Positions 35,131-50,072 of a stretch of DNA of 57,598 nucleotides are shown here, piece by piece. Location of the stretch: NCBI GenBank assembly GCA_048213135.1, contig PS015068.1, positions 87,940-145,537 on the forward strand, written 5' to 3'. The notes below the pieces were generated by a model. That model was not told where the DNA came from. It did no database searches and saw only the letters and a list, made by a program, of their open reading frames with translations. The position numbers and the translations under genes were made by a program. Origin of the DNA: Reclinomonas americana ATCC 50394 (lineage: Eukaryota > Jakobida > Jakobea > Jakobida). Position 1 is the first letter of the stretch. Every line of letters starts with the position of its first letter.

Positions 35131-38100
35131 AAAACNNNNNNNNNNNNNNNNNNNNNNNNNNNNNNNNNNNNNNNNNNNNNNNNNNNNNNNNNNNNNNNNN
35201 NNNNNNNNNNNNNNNNNNNNNNNNNNNNNNNNNNNNNNNNNNNNNNNNNNNNNNNNNNNNNNNNNNNNNNNNNNNNNNNNNNNNNNNNNNNNNNNNNNNN
35301 NNNNNNNNNNNNNNNNNNNNNNNNNNNNNNNNNNNNNNNNNNNNNNNNNNNNNNNNNNNNNNNNNNNNNNNNNNNNNNNNNNNNNNNNNNNNNNNNNNNN
35401 NNNNNNNNNNNNNNNNNNNNNNNNNNNNNNNNNNNNNNNNNNNNNNNNAAGTCTGCCTTGTTCCTCTCAGCCAGCTCCATCGAGACAGAGCCGTACAGGT
35501 AGTCCATGAAGTTGATCGCGAGCCTGTCAAACCTGACGAACTGCGCGTTCCACACTTCTTCGGGCGTCTCTGGTTCCTCCCTCAGCTCGGATGCGACTCG
35601 TACCATCTCCTCCAGACTGGGAAGGTATTTATCGGCCGAATCCGTAGATAGCTTTTTCAAGAACTCCTGGCCAACTTTCTTTTCCACGTAGCTCCATTTC
35701 ATGGGTACGCGGTGGGTCATGGTCATCTGCACGGTCTCCTCCAAGTCCTCGAGGTACTCCTTCATGTTCTCGAGACCATGGTGGTGGTCGTGGCCTTCTG
35801 GCATCTCTTGCTCGTGATCTGCTTCGACTTCGAATTCGTCGGGTTCGACGTCTTCGTCCTCGCCTTGAAAGTCGTGTTGGCTTCGTGCATCAAAGTGGTC
35901 GTGCTCTTCCATGTCACCTAGTGGGTGCTCTTGCTGCATCTGAGGTGCGTGCATGAAACGCTGGTCTTCAAACTCGTCAAGCTCCATCTCGAGTGGTGGG
36001 AGAACTACAACTGGTGGCAAGCCAGGCGGCGGTGAATCAGCGAGGCTAGCTCTCTCACCATCACTGTCGTGATCTGACTCTTCTGCGTGGTGGCCTCTGT
36101 CAACATTAACAGCGATCAGGTCGTCATTGTCGGAGTCGTCGTCTCCACTCCCCGGCGCAATGCCATGATGGTGGTGAGCGAGAGGTGCAAGTACAGCGAG
36201 TGGCTGCGCGATCGGACCTTGAAGGAGGGGGACTTGTTGCTGTGCGTCGTGGATCTCTGGATTGGGGACAGCACCGAGTTCTGAGTGGGGGGAGAGCCGT
36301 ACGCCCATCGCCGCACTGCCAGGGACATTGACACGTTCGCCATCAGTTGTCGTGGAGTCATTTCGCGACACCGGAGCACCGACTCCTCCTCCTTGGCTCA
36401 CACCTTTGCGGGGCACCACCGCAGTTGTTGACGTCATCGGGTCAGCGTTGGCGTTGNNNNNNNNNNNNNNNNNNNNNNNNNNNNNNNNNNNNNNNNNNNN
36501 NNNNNNNNNNNNNNNNNNNNNNNNNNNNNNNNNNNNNNNNNNNNNNNNNNNNNNNNNNNNNNNNNNNNNNNNNNNNNNNNNNNNNNNNNNNNNNNNNNNN
36601 NNNNNNNNNNNNNNNNNNNNNNNNNNNNNNNNNNNNNNNNNNNNNNNNNNNNNNNNNNNNNNNNNNNNNNNNNNNNNNNNNNNNNNNNNNNNNNNNNNNN
36701 NNNNNNNNNNNNNNNNNNNNNNNNNNNNNNNNNNNNNNNNNNNNNNNNNNNNNNNNNNNNNNNNNNNNNNNNNNNNNNNNNNNNNNNNNNNNNNNNNNNN
36801 NNNNNNNNNNNNNNNNNNNNNNNNNNNNNNNNNNNNNNNNNNNNNNNNNNNNNNNNNNNNNNNNNNNNNNNNNNNNNNNNNNNNNNNNNNNNNCCACTGG
36901 TAGTGTCAGCGAGAAACGCAGTGCAAGTGTGAGACTGCCCAAGAGGTCCAAGAAGCGAGAGAGACCTGAAGGCAGTGAGTCGGATGATCCGAGGAGCGAG
37001 GACAGCACAGGAGACGAGAGCGAGGAGAGTCGCCACTCCAGTGACAGACAGCACCGCAACCAGCAGAGACTCGTGGCGTTGAACCGTAACTCAGGTGCAT
37101 CGGCTCTCTCCAAGGCTCACACTGCGGTGGCGGCGCAAAATGCGTCACCAACACGTCGTCGTCATCATCAGCAACAACTGAGGGCAGCAGCGGCAGCCCG
37201 TGCGGGTGACGTTGGCCAAGCTGTGGACACACGCCCCACCGATGAGCNNNNNNNNNNNNNNNNNNNNNNNNNNNNNNNNNNNNNNNNNNNNNNNNNNNNN
37301 NNNNNNNNNNNNNNNNNNNNNNNNNNNNNNNNNNNNNNNNNNNNNNNNNNNNNNNNNNNNNNNNNNNNNNNNNNNNNNNNNNNNNNNNNNNNNNNNNNNN
37401 NNNNNNNNNNNNNNNNNNNNNNNNNNNNNNNNNNNNNNNNNNNNNNNNNNNNNNNNNNNNNNNNNNNNNNNNNNNNNNNNNNNNNNNNNNNNNNNNNNNN
37501 NNNNNNNNNNNNNNNNNNNNNNNNNNNNNNNNNNNNNNNNNNNNNNNNNNNNNNNNNNNNNNNNNNNNNNNNNNNNNNNNNNNNNNNNNNNNNNNNNNNN
37601 NNNNNNNNNNNNNNNNNNNNNNNNNNNNNNNNNNNNNNNNNNNNNNNNNNNNNNNNNNNNNNNNNNNNNNNNNNNNNNNNNNNNNNNNNNNNNNNNNNNN
37701 NNNNNNNNNNNNNNNNNNNNNNNNNNNNNNNNNNNNNNNNNNNNNNNNNNNNNNNNNNNNNNNNNNNNNNNNNNNNNNNNNNNNNNNNNNNNNNNNNNNN
37801 NNNNNNNNNNNNNNNNNNNNNNNNNNNNNNNNNNNNNNNNNNNNNNNNNNNNNNNNNNNNNNNNNNNNNNNNGTCGACTCTGATGGCTCTCGTGGAAGGA
37901 GTGCTCTCACGTGCACTGGAGGGGGGTAACTCACGGGAAGGGGGGGTGAGGAGTGTGCGAGTGGTGTGTGTTTCGACTCTAGTGCCGTTACTGCCGTTTC
38001 TCTCTGTGTGATCAATTCCCGCGCTCATTTGCTCTCTCGTAACACTTCCATGAGTGGTCGTGAAAGCACTCTGTTGGGCGGGACGACGAGGCGGGGTGGC

Positions 38101-38421
38101 AGGCGGTTGGGTTGTTGTGGGGGCAATGGCATCTCGTTGTTGTTGTTGTTGGATCTCGCGCTCGAGTCTCGCGATTCTGGCCTCACGAGGCTCATCAATG
38201 CCACGGAAAAGTGGGCTCTGTTGCCTGTTGCGGGTGGCCACTGGCGGCGGTGGACGGGGAGGTGGAACAGGAGGTGGAGGCGGGCGTGACGCAGGGGGGG
38301 TTGATGCGGAACGCACAGGTGGTGTTGACGTTGGTGGTGGTGCCATCGTCGGGGTCGCCGGTGAGTCTGGCAAAGACGTGACGTGCCATGTAGTGGGGAG
38401 TTTACGTCCACCGCCTGACAT
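35058..38421 (-). CDS. Large low-complexity acidic protein, function unknown
   Basis: The proposed start is MSGGGRKLPTTWHV at 38421. The N-terminal part (37873-38421) is proline-rich (PPPPPVPPPRPPPP) with a short coiled coil (ARIARLEREIQQQQQRD). After a gap and a probable inverted contig (36894-37247) the frame continues at 36456 with an acidic region rich in D, E and H (EDEDVEPDEFEVEADHEQE), then a helical segment (MKEYLEDLEETVQMTM, KWSYVEKKVGQEFLKKL, FDRLAINFMDYLYGSVSMEL) to a gap at 35448. The piece below the gap ends in a stop at 35058 but looks more like untranslated sequence, so the true stop may be inside the gap. I recognise no domain. Three N runs make the protein length unknown. Confidence 0.5.
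36894..37247 (+). other. Probable inverted contig with coding-like plus-strand frame
   Basis: Bounded by N runs at 36457-36893 and 37248-37872. The plus frame is rich in charged and Ser residues (RLPKRSKKRERPEGSESDD, then GDESEESRHSSD) and has no stop over 117 codons, while neighbouring contigs code on the minus strand. As at 20908-21984, the simplest reading is a flipped contig within one gene. Confidence 0.45.
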
Positions 38422-38825
38422 GTTGTCGACGCCGCTGGGCCAGGTGCTTGATAGACTGTCGAGAGTTGACAGTGGGTTTTCTTTGCTCTCAACAAAGCAC
38501 GAAATTGCGACCACTTGAAAAGACCGCGTTTTTGTTTTTTTGCTTATTGCAGACTTGATGGGACTCGATCTGTTGGCTTTTGTGTAGAGTTGCATAATAG
38601 AGTAGAAGGTGGTGATGTTCTTGTTTGAGTGAATGGCTTGGAGATGGCGATCGAGCAGGCAGGAAACTCGCATGAAACCACTGTATGTGTGCAACCTGTT
38701 GCTCTTCGCGTCGGCGGAGACAGAATGTCAGCGCTTAGACGGTAACGGGGAAAGGAGGCGGGAATCCCAGCGCTCGCGCATGCTTTTATTTATTTTTGTC
38801 CCATGATATATTTATTGGACGTAAA
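38422..38825. other. Divergent intergenic region
   Basis: Separates the starts of the minus-strand low-complexity protein and the plus-strand PH-like protein. A T-rich tract lies at 38528-38542 and an AT-rich patch (TTTTATTTATTTTTG) at 38783-38797. Likely bidirectional promoter; no other element seen. Confidence 0.5.
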
Positions 38826-40814
38826 ATGGAACACACGCAGAGTCCTCACCGCCAACACTTTCACCACCATCAGCACGGTGGGTCTTCTGGTTCTCAACAC
38901 GCGCAGCAGCGCACTGCAGATGGCAACCAGCTGCAGCAGCGGCCGCCACCGCCTGATTATGACATCGATGGATATGGCGTCGTGCGTGGTGAACGCGTCG
39001 GCGGCATGTCGCACCCAGCTCCTCCTCCGTCCTCCTCCTCGTCGACGACAGCGTCAGCTCGTTTCCGACAGCCGCCAGCGCAGAATCAGGTGTCGGAGCG
39101 GGGCGGTGGCAGGTTCGCGCGCGTGAGAGTCTGGAAAAATTGAACGGTTCCACTCACGGTCTCCCTGTTGTGCGTAGAGCTCCTGCGCCTGCTGCGCAGG
39201 CTGAAGACAAGCGCTCTTCTTGTTGCGTTCGACTTTTTGCAATGTCAACGCATGCACTGCGCACGCAAAATATAATCAATGCATGAACGTTTCACAGTTT
39301 CTGGATCCGGATACGACGGTGGGCTGGTGGAGCACGTCGAGGACGAGGCGCGCGAGGCTGTCGACCACTTCGAGGAGCACATGACGGAAGCCGTGGTTGG
39401 CCTCGAAGACCGCTTGGAGGACAAGGTGGAGGGCGTCGCGCAGGAGGCGATGGGTCGCCTGGAGGATCGTGCGGAGCAGGCAGTGACGCATGTTGTGGAC
39501 GATCTTGAGGGCCGTGGCGAGCAGGCCATTGAGTCGGGTATGTTCTCTTCTCCGCAGTGTCTTCTCCGCCGCCAGGACATTCATGCAGACTGATATCGAT
39601 ATCTGTGGACAGTGGAGAAATCGGTGGAGAACCGAATCTCACGCCTCTTCTCGCCCTCTCTGCTGGAAGAAGGAGGTACGTGCGTGGAGCAACAGTCGAA
39701 AACCACCTCCTTCTCCTTCATCTTCTTCTTCTTCTCCTCCTCCTCCGCCTCTGTCTTTTATTCTTCCACTCTTTCTTTTCTTTTTCTTCTTCTTCTTCCT
39801 CCTCCTCCTCACCAGACAGTGGTGAAGAAAGAGAACAAGAAGGAGGAGGATGAGGAGGATCCGGAGAAGAAGAAGAAGAAGAACAAGAACACGAACAAGA
39901 AGAAGAAGAAGAGGAAGAGAGGGGAGGAAGAGAGAGAGAGAGAAGAGAAGAGACGACGTACGTACTCTCTCTCTCTCTCTCTCNNNNNNNNNNNNNNNNN
40001 NNNNNNNNNNNNNNNNNNNNNNNNNNNNNNNNNNNNNNNNNNNNNNNNNNNNNNNNNNNNNNNNNNNNNNNNNNNNNNNNNNNNNNNNNNNNNNNNNNNN
40101 NNNNNNNNNNNNNNNNNNNNNNNNNNNNNNNNNNNNNNNNNNNNNNNNNNNNNNNNNNNNNNNNNNNNNNNNNNNNNNNNNNNNNNNNNNNNNNNNNNNN
40201 NNNNNNNNNNNNNNNNNNNNNNNNNNNNNNNNNNNNNNNNNNNNNNNNNNNNNNNNNNNNNNNNNNNNNNNNNNNNNNNNNNNNNNNNNNNNNNNNNNNN
40301 NNNNNNNNNNNNNNNNNNNNNNNNNNNNNNNNNNNNNNNNNNNNNNNNNNNNNNNNNNNNNNNNNNNNNNNNNNNNNNNNNNNNNNNNNNNNNNNNNNNN
40401 NNNNNNNNNNNNNNNNNNNNNNNNNNNNNNNNNNNNNNNNNNNNNNNNNNNNNNNNNNNNNNNNNNNNNNNNNNNNNNNNNNNNNNNNNNNNNNNNNNNN
40501 NNNNNNNNNNNNNNNNNNNNNNNNNNNNNNNNNNNNNNNNNNNNNNNNNNNNNNNNNNNNNNNNNNNNNNNNNNNNNNNNNNNNNNNNNNNNNNNNNNNN
40601 NNNNNNNNNNNNNNNNNNNNNNNNNNNNNNNNNNNNNNNNNNNNNNNNNNNNNNNNNNNNNNNNNNNNNNNNNNNNNNNNNNNNNNNNNNNNNNNNNNNN
40701 NNNNNNNNNNNNNNNNNNNNNTAACGGTAACGGTAACGGTAACGGTAACGGTAACGGTAACGTACGTACGTACGTAACGTACGTACGTACGTACGTACGT
40801 ACGTACGTACGTAC

Positions 40815-40906
<92 letters not shown>

Positions 40907-42957
40907 TTCCTCTCTCTCTCTCTCCCCTCCTCATCAATCCCTTGCAGGCAGTGACGATGACGATGATCAAGTGGTCCCAGACGACTGCTTCTACCTCGAT
41001 CCGGACGCTCCAGAGTCACTCAAGTTGCGCGCAAAAACACACACGTTGCGTGTTGAGAGGGAGTGCTTGCACTCATGACACTGCACAGATCATTCCAGAA
41101 GCCCTTTCTGTACCGTGCGGTCGTCGGAAAAAAGGGAGGCTTCCTGTCGAAGCAGTGGCTGCCGCGGGATGTGTGGGTGCATTGCGGCGCTCAGCGACTG
41201 CGCTGGCTCAAGCCGGCTCCCTCTTCCGAGGAACGCGGCTGCGTCTCTCTAGTCGGTGCCGTGTACGTTGTCGGCAGAACTCGCCACCATTACTGTGTGG
41301 GCATACGGCCGGCGGCGGCTGAGCGCGGAGCCACCAACAAGGAGGAGCACATATTTGGGTTCACCGCCAAGGCGGAACGCGCAGTGCTGCTCACCGCGCT
41401 CAAGTATGCGGGCGTCAAGCGGCTGCGCTCGCGTCCAGTGCTTCGCTCCGCTGGCGCTGCTCGGAGTGCTGCTTCGCTGTCGTCACCGGCCAACGCGCCA
41501 TCTTCACCGCGGCCTGCTGCGGACACGCGGGCATCATCTTTGTCACCTGCTGCGGTAGTGCCAGTGGCCGTGTCGCCGCGAGCGACACCGCATCCTGCTC
41601 CTCTGCGAGCGACGAGTGGCGGAGCCTCGTCGCCTTCGGCGCCAGTCGTGCACGTGTCCGCCACGCGGTCGCCAGCGGCAGCGGCCACTGCGCCGCCTCC
41701 GTCCGCTTATTCCACGCCTCGGGATCGTGATCGAGCACGTCCAGCAGAGGCGCCGCCGGTGGCTCCCACGCCACCGCGTCGCAACACTGCCGAGTCGTTG
41801 CTCCCACCGCCACCCGTGTCGCCGGAAGTCGGGCGCTACGACGCGCAGTACGAGATTGAGCGAACGCGGATTTTTGCAGAGATGGAGGTGGCCGATCGCG
41901 AGTTTGTTGCGCGTCACAACGCTGCCGCGCAAGCCGATCAGGCATACGAGCGGACGTTGGTCGCGAAGGAGACGGCCGAGGGCGAGGAGATGCGTGCGCG
42001 AGCCGCCAGTATTGCACTGGAGCGACGAGTGGAGGCCCTTCGTGCAGAGCTGCGGACGCTCATGGCCGGTTCGTGAATCGCAGCGCCAAGTCCATTCGCT
42101 CTGTCATTCCGTGCACTCATGCATGGATGCGCGTATTCGATGCAGAGCATGAGCAGAGTCGCGTGGTGGTGGTCATGGCCGGCGTCGAGGTGGAGCGGAT
42201 GCAAGCTGAGCTCGAAGCGTGCGACGGCAACCGCAAGCGCCAGCACATTGCCGCTGAAGATGCGATGAACGACTGTCGGCGGGGACGACGCGCTGCGGAG
42301 GCGTCTCTGTCCGCAGCCGTGGAGCGCGAACAAGTGCGGCTGCAGGCGCTGGAGTTGGAACGCGAACAACGTCGGCAGCACGAGGCTGCCGTCGACGCCG
42401 AACGAATTCGTCTGGCACGTGAAGCTTCGGAGCAGGAAAGGGCGCGTGTGCTCAGGGAGATGGAGGTTTGCCAATTACGCGCCAGTGTGTGTGAGTATAC
42501 ATCCAAGGTCAGTGCTCACTCTGCAGCACAGGTGCGCGAGGCTCAGCGTGCCGCCGCGGAAGCCACCGAAGCCAACCGATTGCGACTGGCCGCCGAGTCC
42601 GCAGAGGAGCACTGGGCCTCCGTTGTGCGTGCGGAATTGCAGACAGAGCGAACGCGCGCTGCCGAGGAGCTGGCCGCCCTCGAGTTGGAGGAGCGCGCGG
42701 CGGCCGAGGCCGCGCAAAAGCGAGTGGCAGACTTGCAGACCCACCATCATGTGCACACTGGCGTCGCGGTGGTGGCGGAGGAGGAGGAGGAGGAGGAGGA
42801 AGTGATCAGTGTCACTCCAGATGTCGATGCGCATACCGCCGTTGACGCCAAGAGTGACAGCGGATCCGTAGTGCTTGTTGCCGCGCCAGTAGTGACACCA
42901 GTCGCGAGCGGCGGCGGCGCCAGTGCTGACGACTCTAGTGAGCATGCGCAGCAGTGA
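38826..42957 (+). CDS. PH-like domain and coiled-coil protein
   Basis: The six exons 38826-39105, 39298-39537, 39820-39957, 40948-41044, 41089-42068 and 42146-42957 sum to 2547 nt, 848 residues, all phases matching. The parts in order: a His/Gln/Pro/Ser-rich N terminus; an acidic helix full of E, D and H (VEHVEDEAREAVDHFEEH, with repeats of EDRLEDK/EDRAEQ type); a Lys/Glu-rich tract; an acidic SDDDDD link. Next comes a PH-like fold region (LYRAVVGKKGGFLSKQWL, RLRWLKPAP, HIFGFTAKAERAVLLTALKYAGV), then a Ser/Pro/Ala linker, and a long heptad-type coiled coil (IERTRIFAEMEVADREF through AELQTERTRAAEELAALE) ending in an acidic, Ala-rich tail. Such an architecture fits a membrane- or cytoskeleton-associated scaffold, but that is inference. 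Intron 3 is huge and gapped (39958-40947); intron 4 is only 44 nt and starts GTTGCG. Confidence 0.75.
39958..40947. repeat. Gapped microsatellite intron (TAACGG, ACGT, CT arrays)
   Basis: The intron starts GTACGT and a CT run, enters a 738-N gap (39984-40721), then shows a perfect TAACGG hexamer array (about 40722-40762), an ACGT tetramer array with one phase slip (to about 40817) and a long CT run (to about 40925) before CTTGCAG. Simple-repeat collapse probably caused the gap, so the real length is unknown. Confidence 0.85.
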
Positions 42958-43667
42958 GTTAACCAACACAGCTGCACGATGATCACTATCTTGAGGGAGC
43001 ACCACATGAATGCAATCCGTTTTCGGACCAGTTTTCTTTCACTCCCAGCCACACGATCTCCTCTCGCATCCAGCTCCTCCACTGCTAAACAGCCTCGACG
43101 CCAACACGCAACCCCGCTTTGCTTGACGCAGACAAGCTTGCTCATGCAAAACACCTTTTGTAGCGTGGTTCTCTTGCAGAAATTAAACACCAGTATTAGC
43201 CATACACTTTTCTCGTGTTTTCCGTGACGTCTCAGTTCACTGTGCTCAGTCCTGATTATCATGCAGCTCGGCATCAAATCCGTGCTTGTCAAGAGCCGTG
43301 GTTTCTCAAGCAGAAACGCCAGCATCCGGCAACTCGACTTTTCTCGGCCGCGGGTTTTCCGTGATGTCTCAGTTTCTGGTGCTCACTCAAGATGGTGATC
43401 ATCGAGCAGCTGTGTTGCTTTTTGGATTAGTAACGTTGTTGTAGATTAGTAAAGTTTTGTACACGTGCAAGCTTGTTCGGAAACGGTCGACGTCGCTGCA
43501 TGCCCAATCGCGATCCCCGGCTCAGATAGCACATCATTGCCTTATCATCCATCCATCCATTGTCTGCACGCAACAAGACGTCGACGGAAGCTTGCCGGAT
43601 TTCAATGGAAAACCCGCCAGAACAAGTCCCGTCCCACAGAAGTCGACTTTGCAACCACACACAACGA
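42958..43667. repeat. Intergenic region with dispersed and local repeats
   Basis: 43020-43200 is the second copy of the dispersed repeat at 34930-35130. Within the region a block ending TTTTCCGTGA(C/T)GTCTCAGTT...GTGCTCA occurs twice, at about 43203-43250 and 43337-43387. A TTATCATCCATCCATCCATTG stretch lies at 43546-43563. No gene was recognised before the kinase start at 43668. Confidence 0.6.
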
Positions 43668-46421
<2,754 letters not shown>

Positions 46422-46565
46422 CACCACCCCACGTGATGGTGGTCTCTCGCAACTCACGCAAGCGAGGTTTTTGCATTGAAAAATTCACACAATCTAATCA
46501 CTTCTTTTCATTTCCCCCAAACAAGCATTATACACACACATTGATTCCTCACTGCTTTTCTCTTG

Positions 46566-49500
46566 TTACAACACGACACACGCGGAACGCGGTCCACACC
46601 CACATCCACCACCCGCCATGTCGGCCTGATCGACAACACGAGATCGGTGCCGTATCTCGCGCATCGACTGCGTGGCGCTCGCACTCGAGCCGTTGTCGAG
46701 TCGATCCGGCGATCCGACCACCGATGCGTCACGGAAGGGCGGCAGCACCTCCGACTCACCGCCACGATCTTGTGCCGCAGAGTCACTGTTGCCAAGTGCC
46801 CGCTGCTCCTGCTGCCGCTTGCGTAATCTCAGCGCACGCACGTCGACGACGCGCGAAGCCTGCGACTGCTGGTGCTGTTGGTGGTGCTGCTGATGGTGCA
46901 ACGGCGGTGGCGCGGGCCCACCGAATGGGGACGGCGGCACGATTTCACCGAATCTCGGCATGTCCATCATATCCAAGCTGTCCATCATCAGCGGCGGCGG
47001 CGGCATGGCACCGCCTGCGCCCACCACCGAGTCAGCAGGATCAGCGGACGCTGCTGCACCAGAACCGGCCGCGGAGCCGTCGGGTCTTCGCAGAGCGTCC
47101 GGCACAGGATCGTCCACTGGACTGTGACTGGCTGAGCTCGAACCGACCGAGGAGCGTCGCCGACCAATCGGTGCCCCGCTGGCCACCGCACCGCGCCCCC
47201 CGATTCCCACCAATACAGCCCCTTCACCGGCCACTGGCGCCATGAGCGACGATAATGAATGTCGCTTCTCCAGAGCACCTCCCGACGGCACCGACATTGG
47301 TCGACGACGATTCACCGACGACGATGACGATAATGACGCCGCCGCTGCAGCAGCGGCCGCGGCCGACTCGAACAAGTCGGTTGACGGCAGTGTGTACAGC
47401 GCCTCCGCGTCCTGACCAACAGCAGGATTGTCGCTCCCACTGCCACCTCCAGCACCATTGTCAACCTCGTAATCGTCGTCGGCGTGTGGGCGGTAGTGCG
47501 ACGAACGACTCGAACTTGGTCGTTCACCCACAATGCCACTAAACACGCGATCCACGTCACCGGGCGATGGCGCACGCGGCGGCAAACGCGCCGAACCCAC
47601 GACCGCGCCTATACTGCGTGCCGAGTGATCACCGAGATCGCTCAGACAGGACGAGTAGCGGCGATGAGCACGTCCACCACCAGCACCTACAGAGACAACA
47701 ATGAGTTAGCATCGCGGTACGCAGTCAGCTGCGCCCTTATCCAGCTCACCAGCTCCCTGCTGCTCCGCATCGCGAATGTGTAATGCTTGTGGTCCAAACA
47801 AATGCACCAACTGCTCAGCGGTAGCATTCAACGCTCCCTGCTCGCTGGCCGCATTCGCTCCACTGCCGCTGGCCTGATATTGCATAATGTTGGGCGACGA
47901 CACACTGCTCATGACGCCAGCCATGGCAATTGGTGAAAACGAGTGCAGCAATCGACCCGGCGACTGCTGTTGCATGGCCGGTGGCGGAAACAGCCGTGGC
48001 GGCACAGCTCCTGTGAATTCGAGTTCCTCTGACGACTCCCGGTCGCCGCCACCGCCGCCGCCAGCGTCGTGCCCAGCTCGCGCCGACGCATCGCTGTCCC
48101 GGTCGCGCCCACTTCGCCGCCTTCTCTGCCCGCTAAGCGGTGGTCTCCGCTGGCTGCGGCTGGCCACAAAGTGACCATCGGCTGCCATCATCTCTTCTAC
48201 TCCGTCGTCGTCGTCGCCCATGTCATCGTCGTCCACATGCGGAGCCTCGTCGTCGTCCTCCCACACGCTGAAGCCGCGAATGGGTGGATTCTGCGAGGAG
48301 CCCGCGTGCGACGCCGTATCGGGTGGACTGTAGCGCCCAGGAGCCCCGGGACTCTGTGCGTGCACACACACCAAGTGAGCGTGAATACACACAAAGAAAA
48401 TACCACGCGGTGCGGACAACTGACCTCCGGCTGCATGTTCACCGACATGGGATACTCGAGCGACTGCATGACTCCGCTCGGCCCTTGCTGTGCGGCACCA
48501 TGCGCACCCGCCGGCCGTGGACTGGCGCTGCTGATGATGCGAGAACGCGAACCCACCGTGGCCGACATGGGCGAGTGCAGCGAATTGGGCAGCACACCTG
48601 CACACACACAGCTCGTCAGCTCAAAGACACACGCATGACACTCTACAAACCACCACCATCACCACACGCACCAACTTGACGAAAGTGCAACGGAGGTAAC
48701 CGCACGCGGCTGCCATGAGACCGCGAATGAGGAGCGGAGCGAATGCGCTTGGGTCGAGGAGGCAGCTGCTGCAACGTGCCGCAACAACAACAGCCAGTGA
48801 GAACCTCACACCTCGCACCTCTCACTCCAAACACACACATGACTCAACATTCTCTTTCTCGCCGCCCGACTGATGACTGGTGCGCGACAACGAGTCAAAC
48901 TCCTTGCCGCCGGCCAGTGGTCCATCAAACGCCAGCTTGCGATCAGTGGCACTCAGTCGCCCGCTTCCCCTGTCACTCTCCTGGTCTCCACCGCAGCCGC
49001 TGCCGCCACGAGCAGCCAGCTAACACAAACACGGTTGACATGAGACACAGTGGTGCGGGCGGGCACAGAGGAAGACGAGAGCGCAACTCTAGCTGCTGTG
49101 CTCGGGCTATCAGTGTACAAACGAATCGGCTCAAACATCTCCACTGTCTCCAGCTCCAGTGGCGACAGTGTACAGTATGGACACTCCAGTTCCACCTCTG
49201 ACTCGTCAATGTTGGCGGCGGCCGCCAGTGTGTCGGCACCTGACACACATGCGCAACAACAACATGAGGTGATATCCCGCGCGCATCGAAATCACACACA
49301 GAGACAGTGAGAGACACAACGTTGTAGGATTCCCATGGCGCATGTCTCACAGATGTAGTGCTTGCAGCAGCGCGTCTTGTAAATGTCTGTGAGCACGACC
49401 AGTGAGGGAGTTGATTGGAAGGGCCCACGATCAATCAATCATGACATTGTATGATTCGCTTGTTCTCTCTCTCGCACACTGGCAACCTCCCTCTTCTCTT

Positions 49501-49628
49501 GCCTTCTTCTCTCTCTGTGACTGCTGCTCACCTCGATAATACAGGAAACAAATGGGGCAGTAAAACTTGTAAATGGAGGCCTGCTCTCGTGTGGGAGTTG
49601 TCGCCAGGAACAGTGAAGGTGACTCCAT
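46566..49628 (-). CDS. SIP5/DA2-like RING-finger protein with C-terminal CaaX box
   Basis: Likely ubiquitin-ligase-type protein. Exon 1 (49532-49628) encodes KFYCPICFLYYR, exon 2 (49321-49386) TRCCKHYICETCAMGILQR, and exon 3 (to 49239) ELECPYC; together they form the CPICFLYY...CC.H.IC..C...CPYC pattern of SIP5 (fungi) and DA2 (plants) proteins. Following exons carry RKLAFDGPLAGGKEFDS, RPKRIRSAPHSRSH, an acidic patch (WEDDDEAPHVDDDDMGDDDD) and long Ser/Ala/Gly-rich stretches. The last exon (46566-47686) ends SACVVL and a stop, i.e. a CVVL box fitting geranylgeranylation, so the protein may be membrane-anchored. A CaaX end is not a feature I know for SIP5 or DA2. Introns include GTTGTG and GTTGCG donors. 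The gene converges on the kinase ending at 46421. Confidence 0.8.
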
Positions 49629-50072
49629 TGTGCTTTATTTCGCCCACCCGCACCACTCAAGTCAGAGAACTCACTCCAAATCAGGGCACGTCTCTTCCCC
49701 CCCCGAAAAATACGTTAAAAAAGCCGACGGTTTGAAGGCGAAACGGACACTTTGCCGACTTCACGGGACGTTACAAATTGGTGTTGCTGACATGCAAACA
49801 GGCTTCACCGCTGGTTGTGATGCTGATGGTGCACATAATGCCTTTTCTAACTGCAACGCCTTTTTCCTGCCGTCATTCAGGAGCGGCTGCTTTTTTCGCG
49901 ACGTCGACATTTTCGATCATCAGTGACCGCTGTGCAGAAGACCAGTGCACGGGCGTCGGTGGTCCGTGCAGCTGCACACTACTCGCACATGCATCCGCCA
50001 CGAGGCGACGTCTGTCTGGAAGCGAACGTGGCGGGAGATCGCGCGGACAAGTTGTTCTGATTTTCCGCGACA
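49629..50072. other. Divergent intergenic region
   Basis: Lies between the starts of the RING protein (minus) and the CSC1-like channel (plus). Short frames on both strands show no motif. A CCCCCCCCG run at 49698-49706 is the only simple feature noticed. Likely bidirectional promoter. Confidence 0.5.

Noticed and set aside
39319-39537. Antisense open frames opposite the acidic helix exon
   Set aside because: The plus-strand exon fits phases on both sides in a six-exon model that sums to a multiple of three; the antisense frames are shadows.
40722-40762. TAACGG array as an interstitial telomere
   Set aside because: It is not G-rich like known telomere repeats, is short, and lies within an intron next to other microsatellites; an ordinary simple repeat is enough.
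39639-41019. Minus-strand frames of over 400 codons across the large gap
   Set aside because: Most of their length is N, and the rest is antisense translation of CT and Lys-rich repeats of the PH-like gene.
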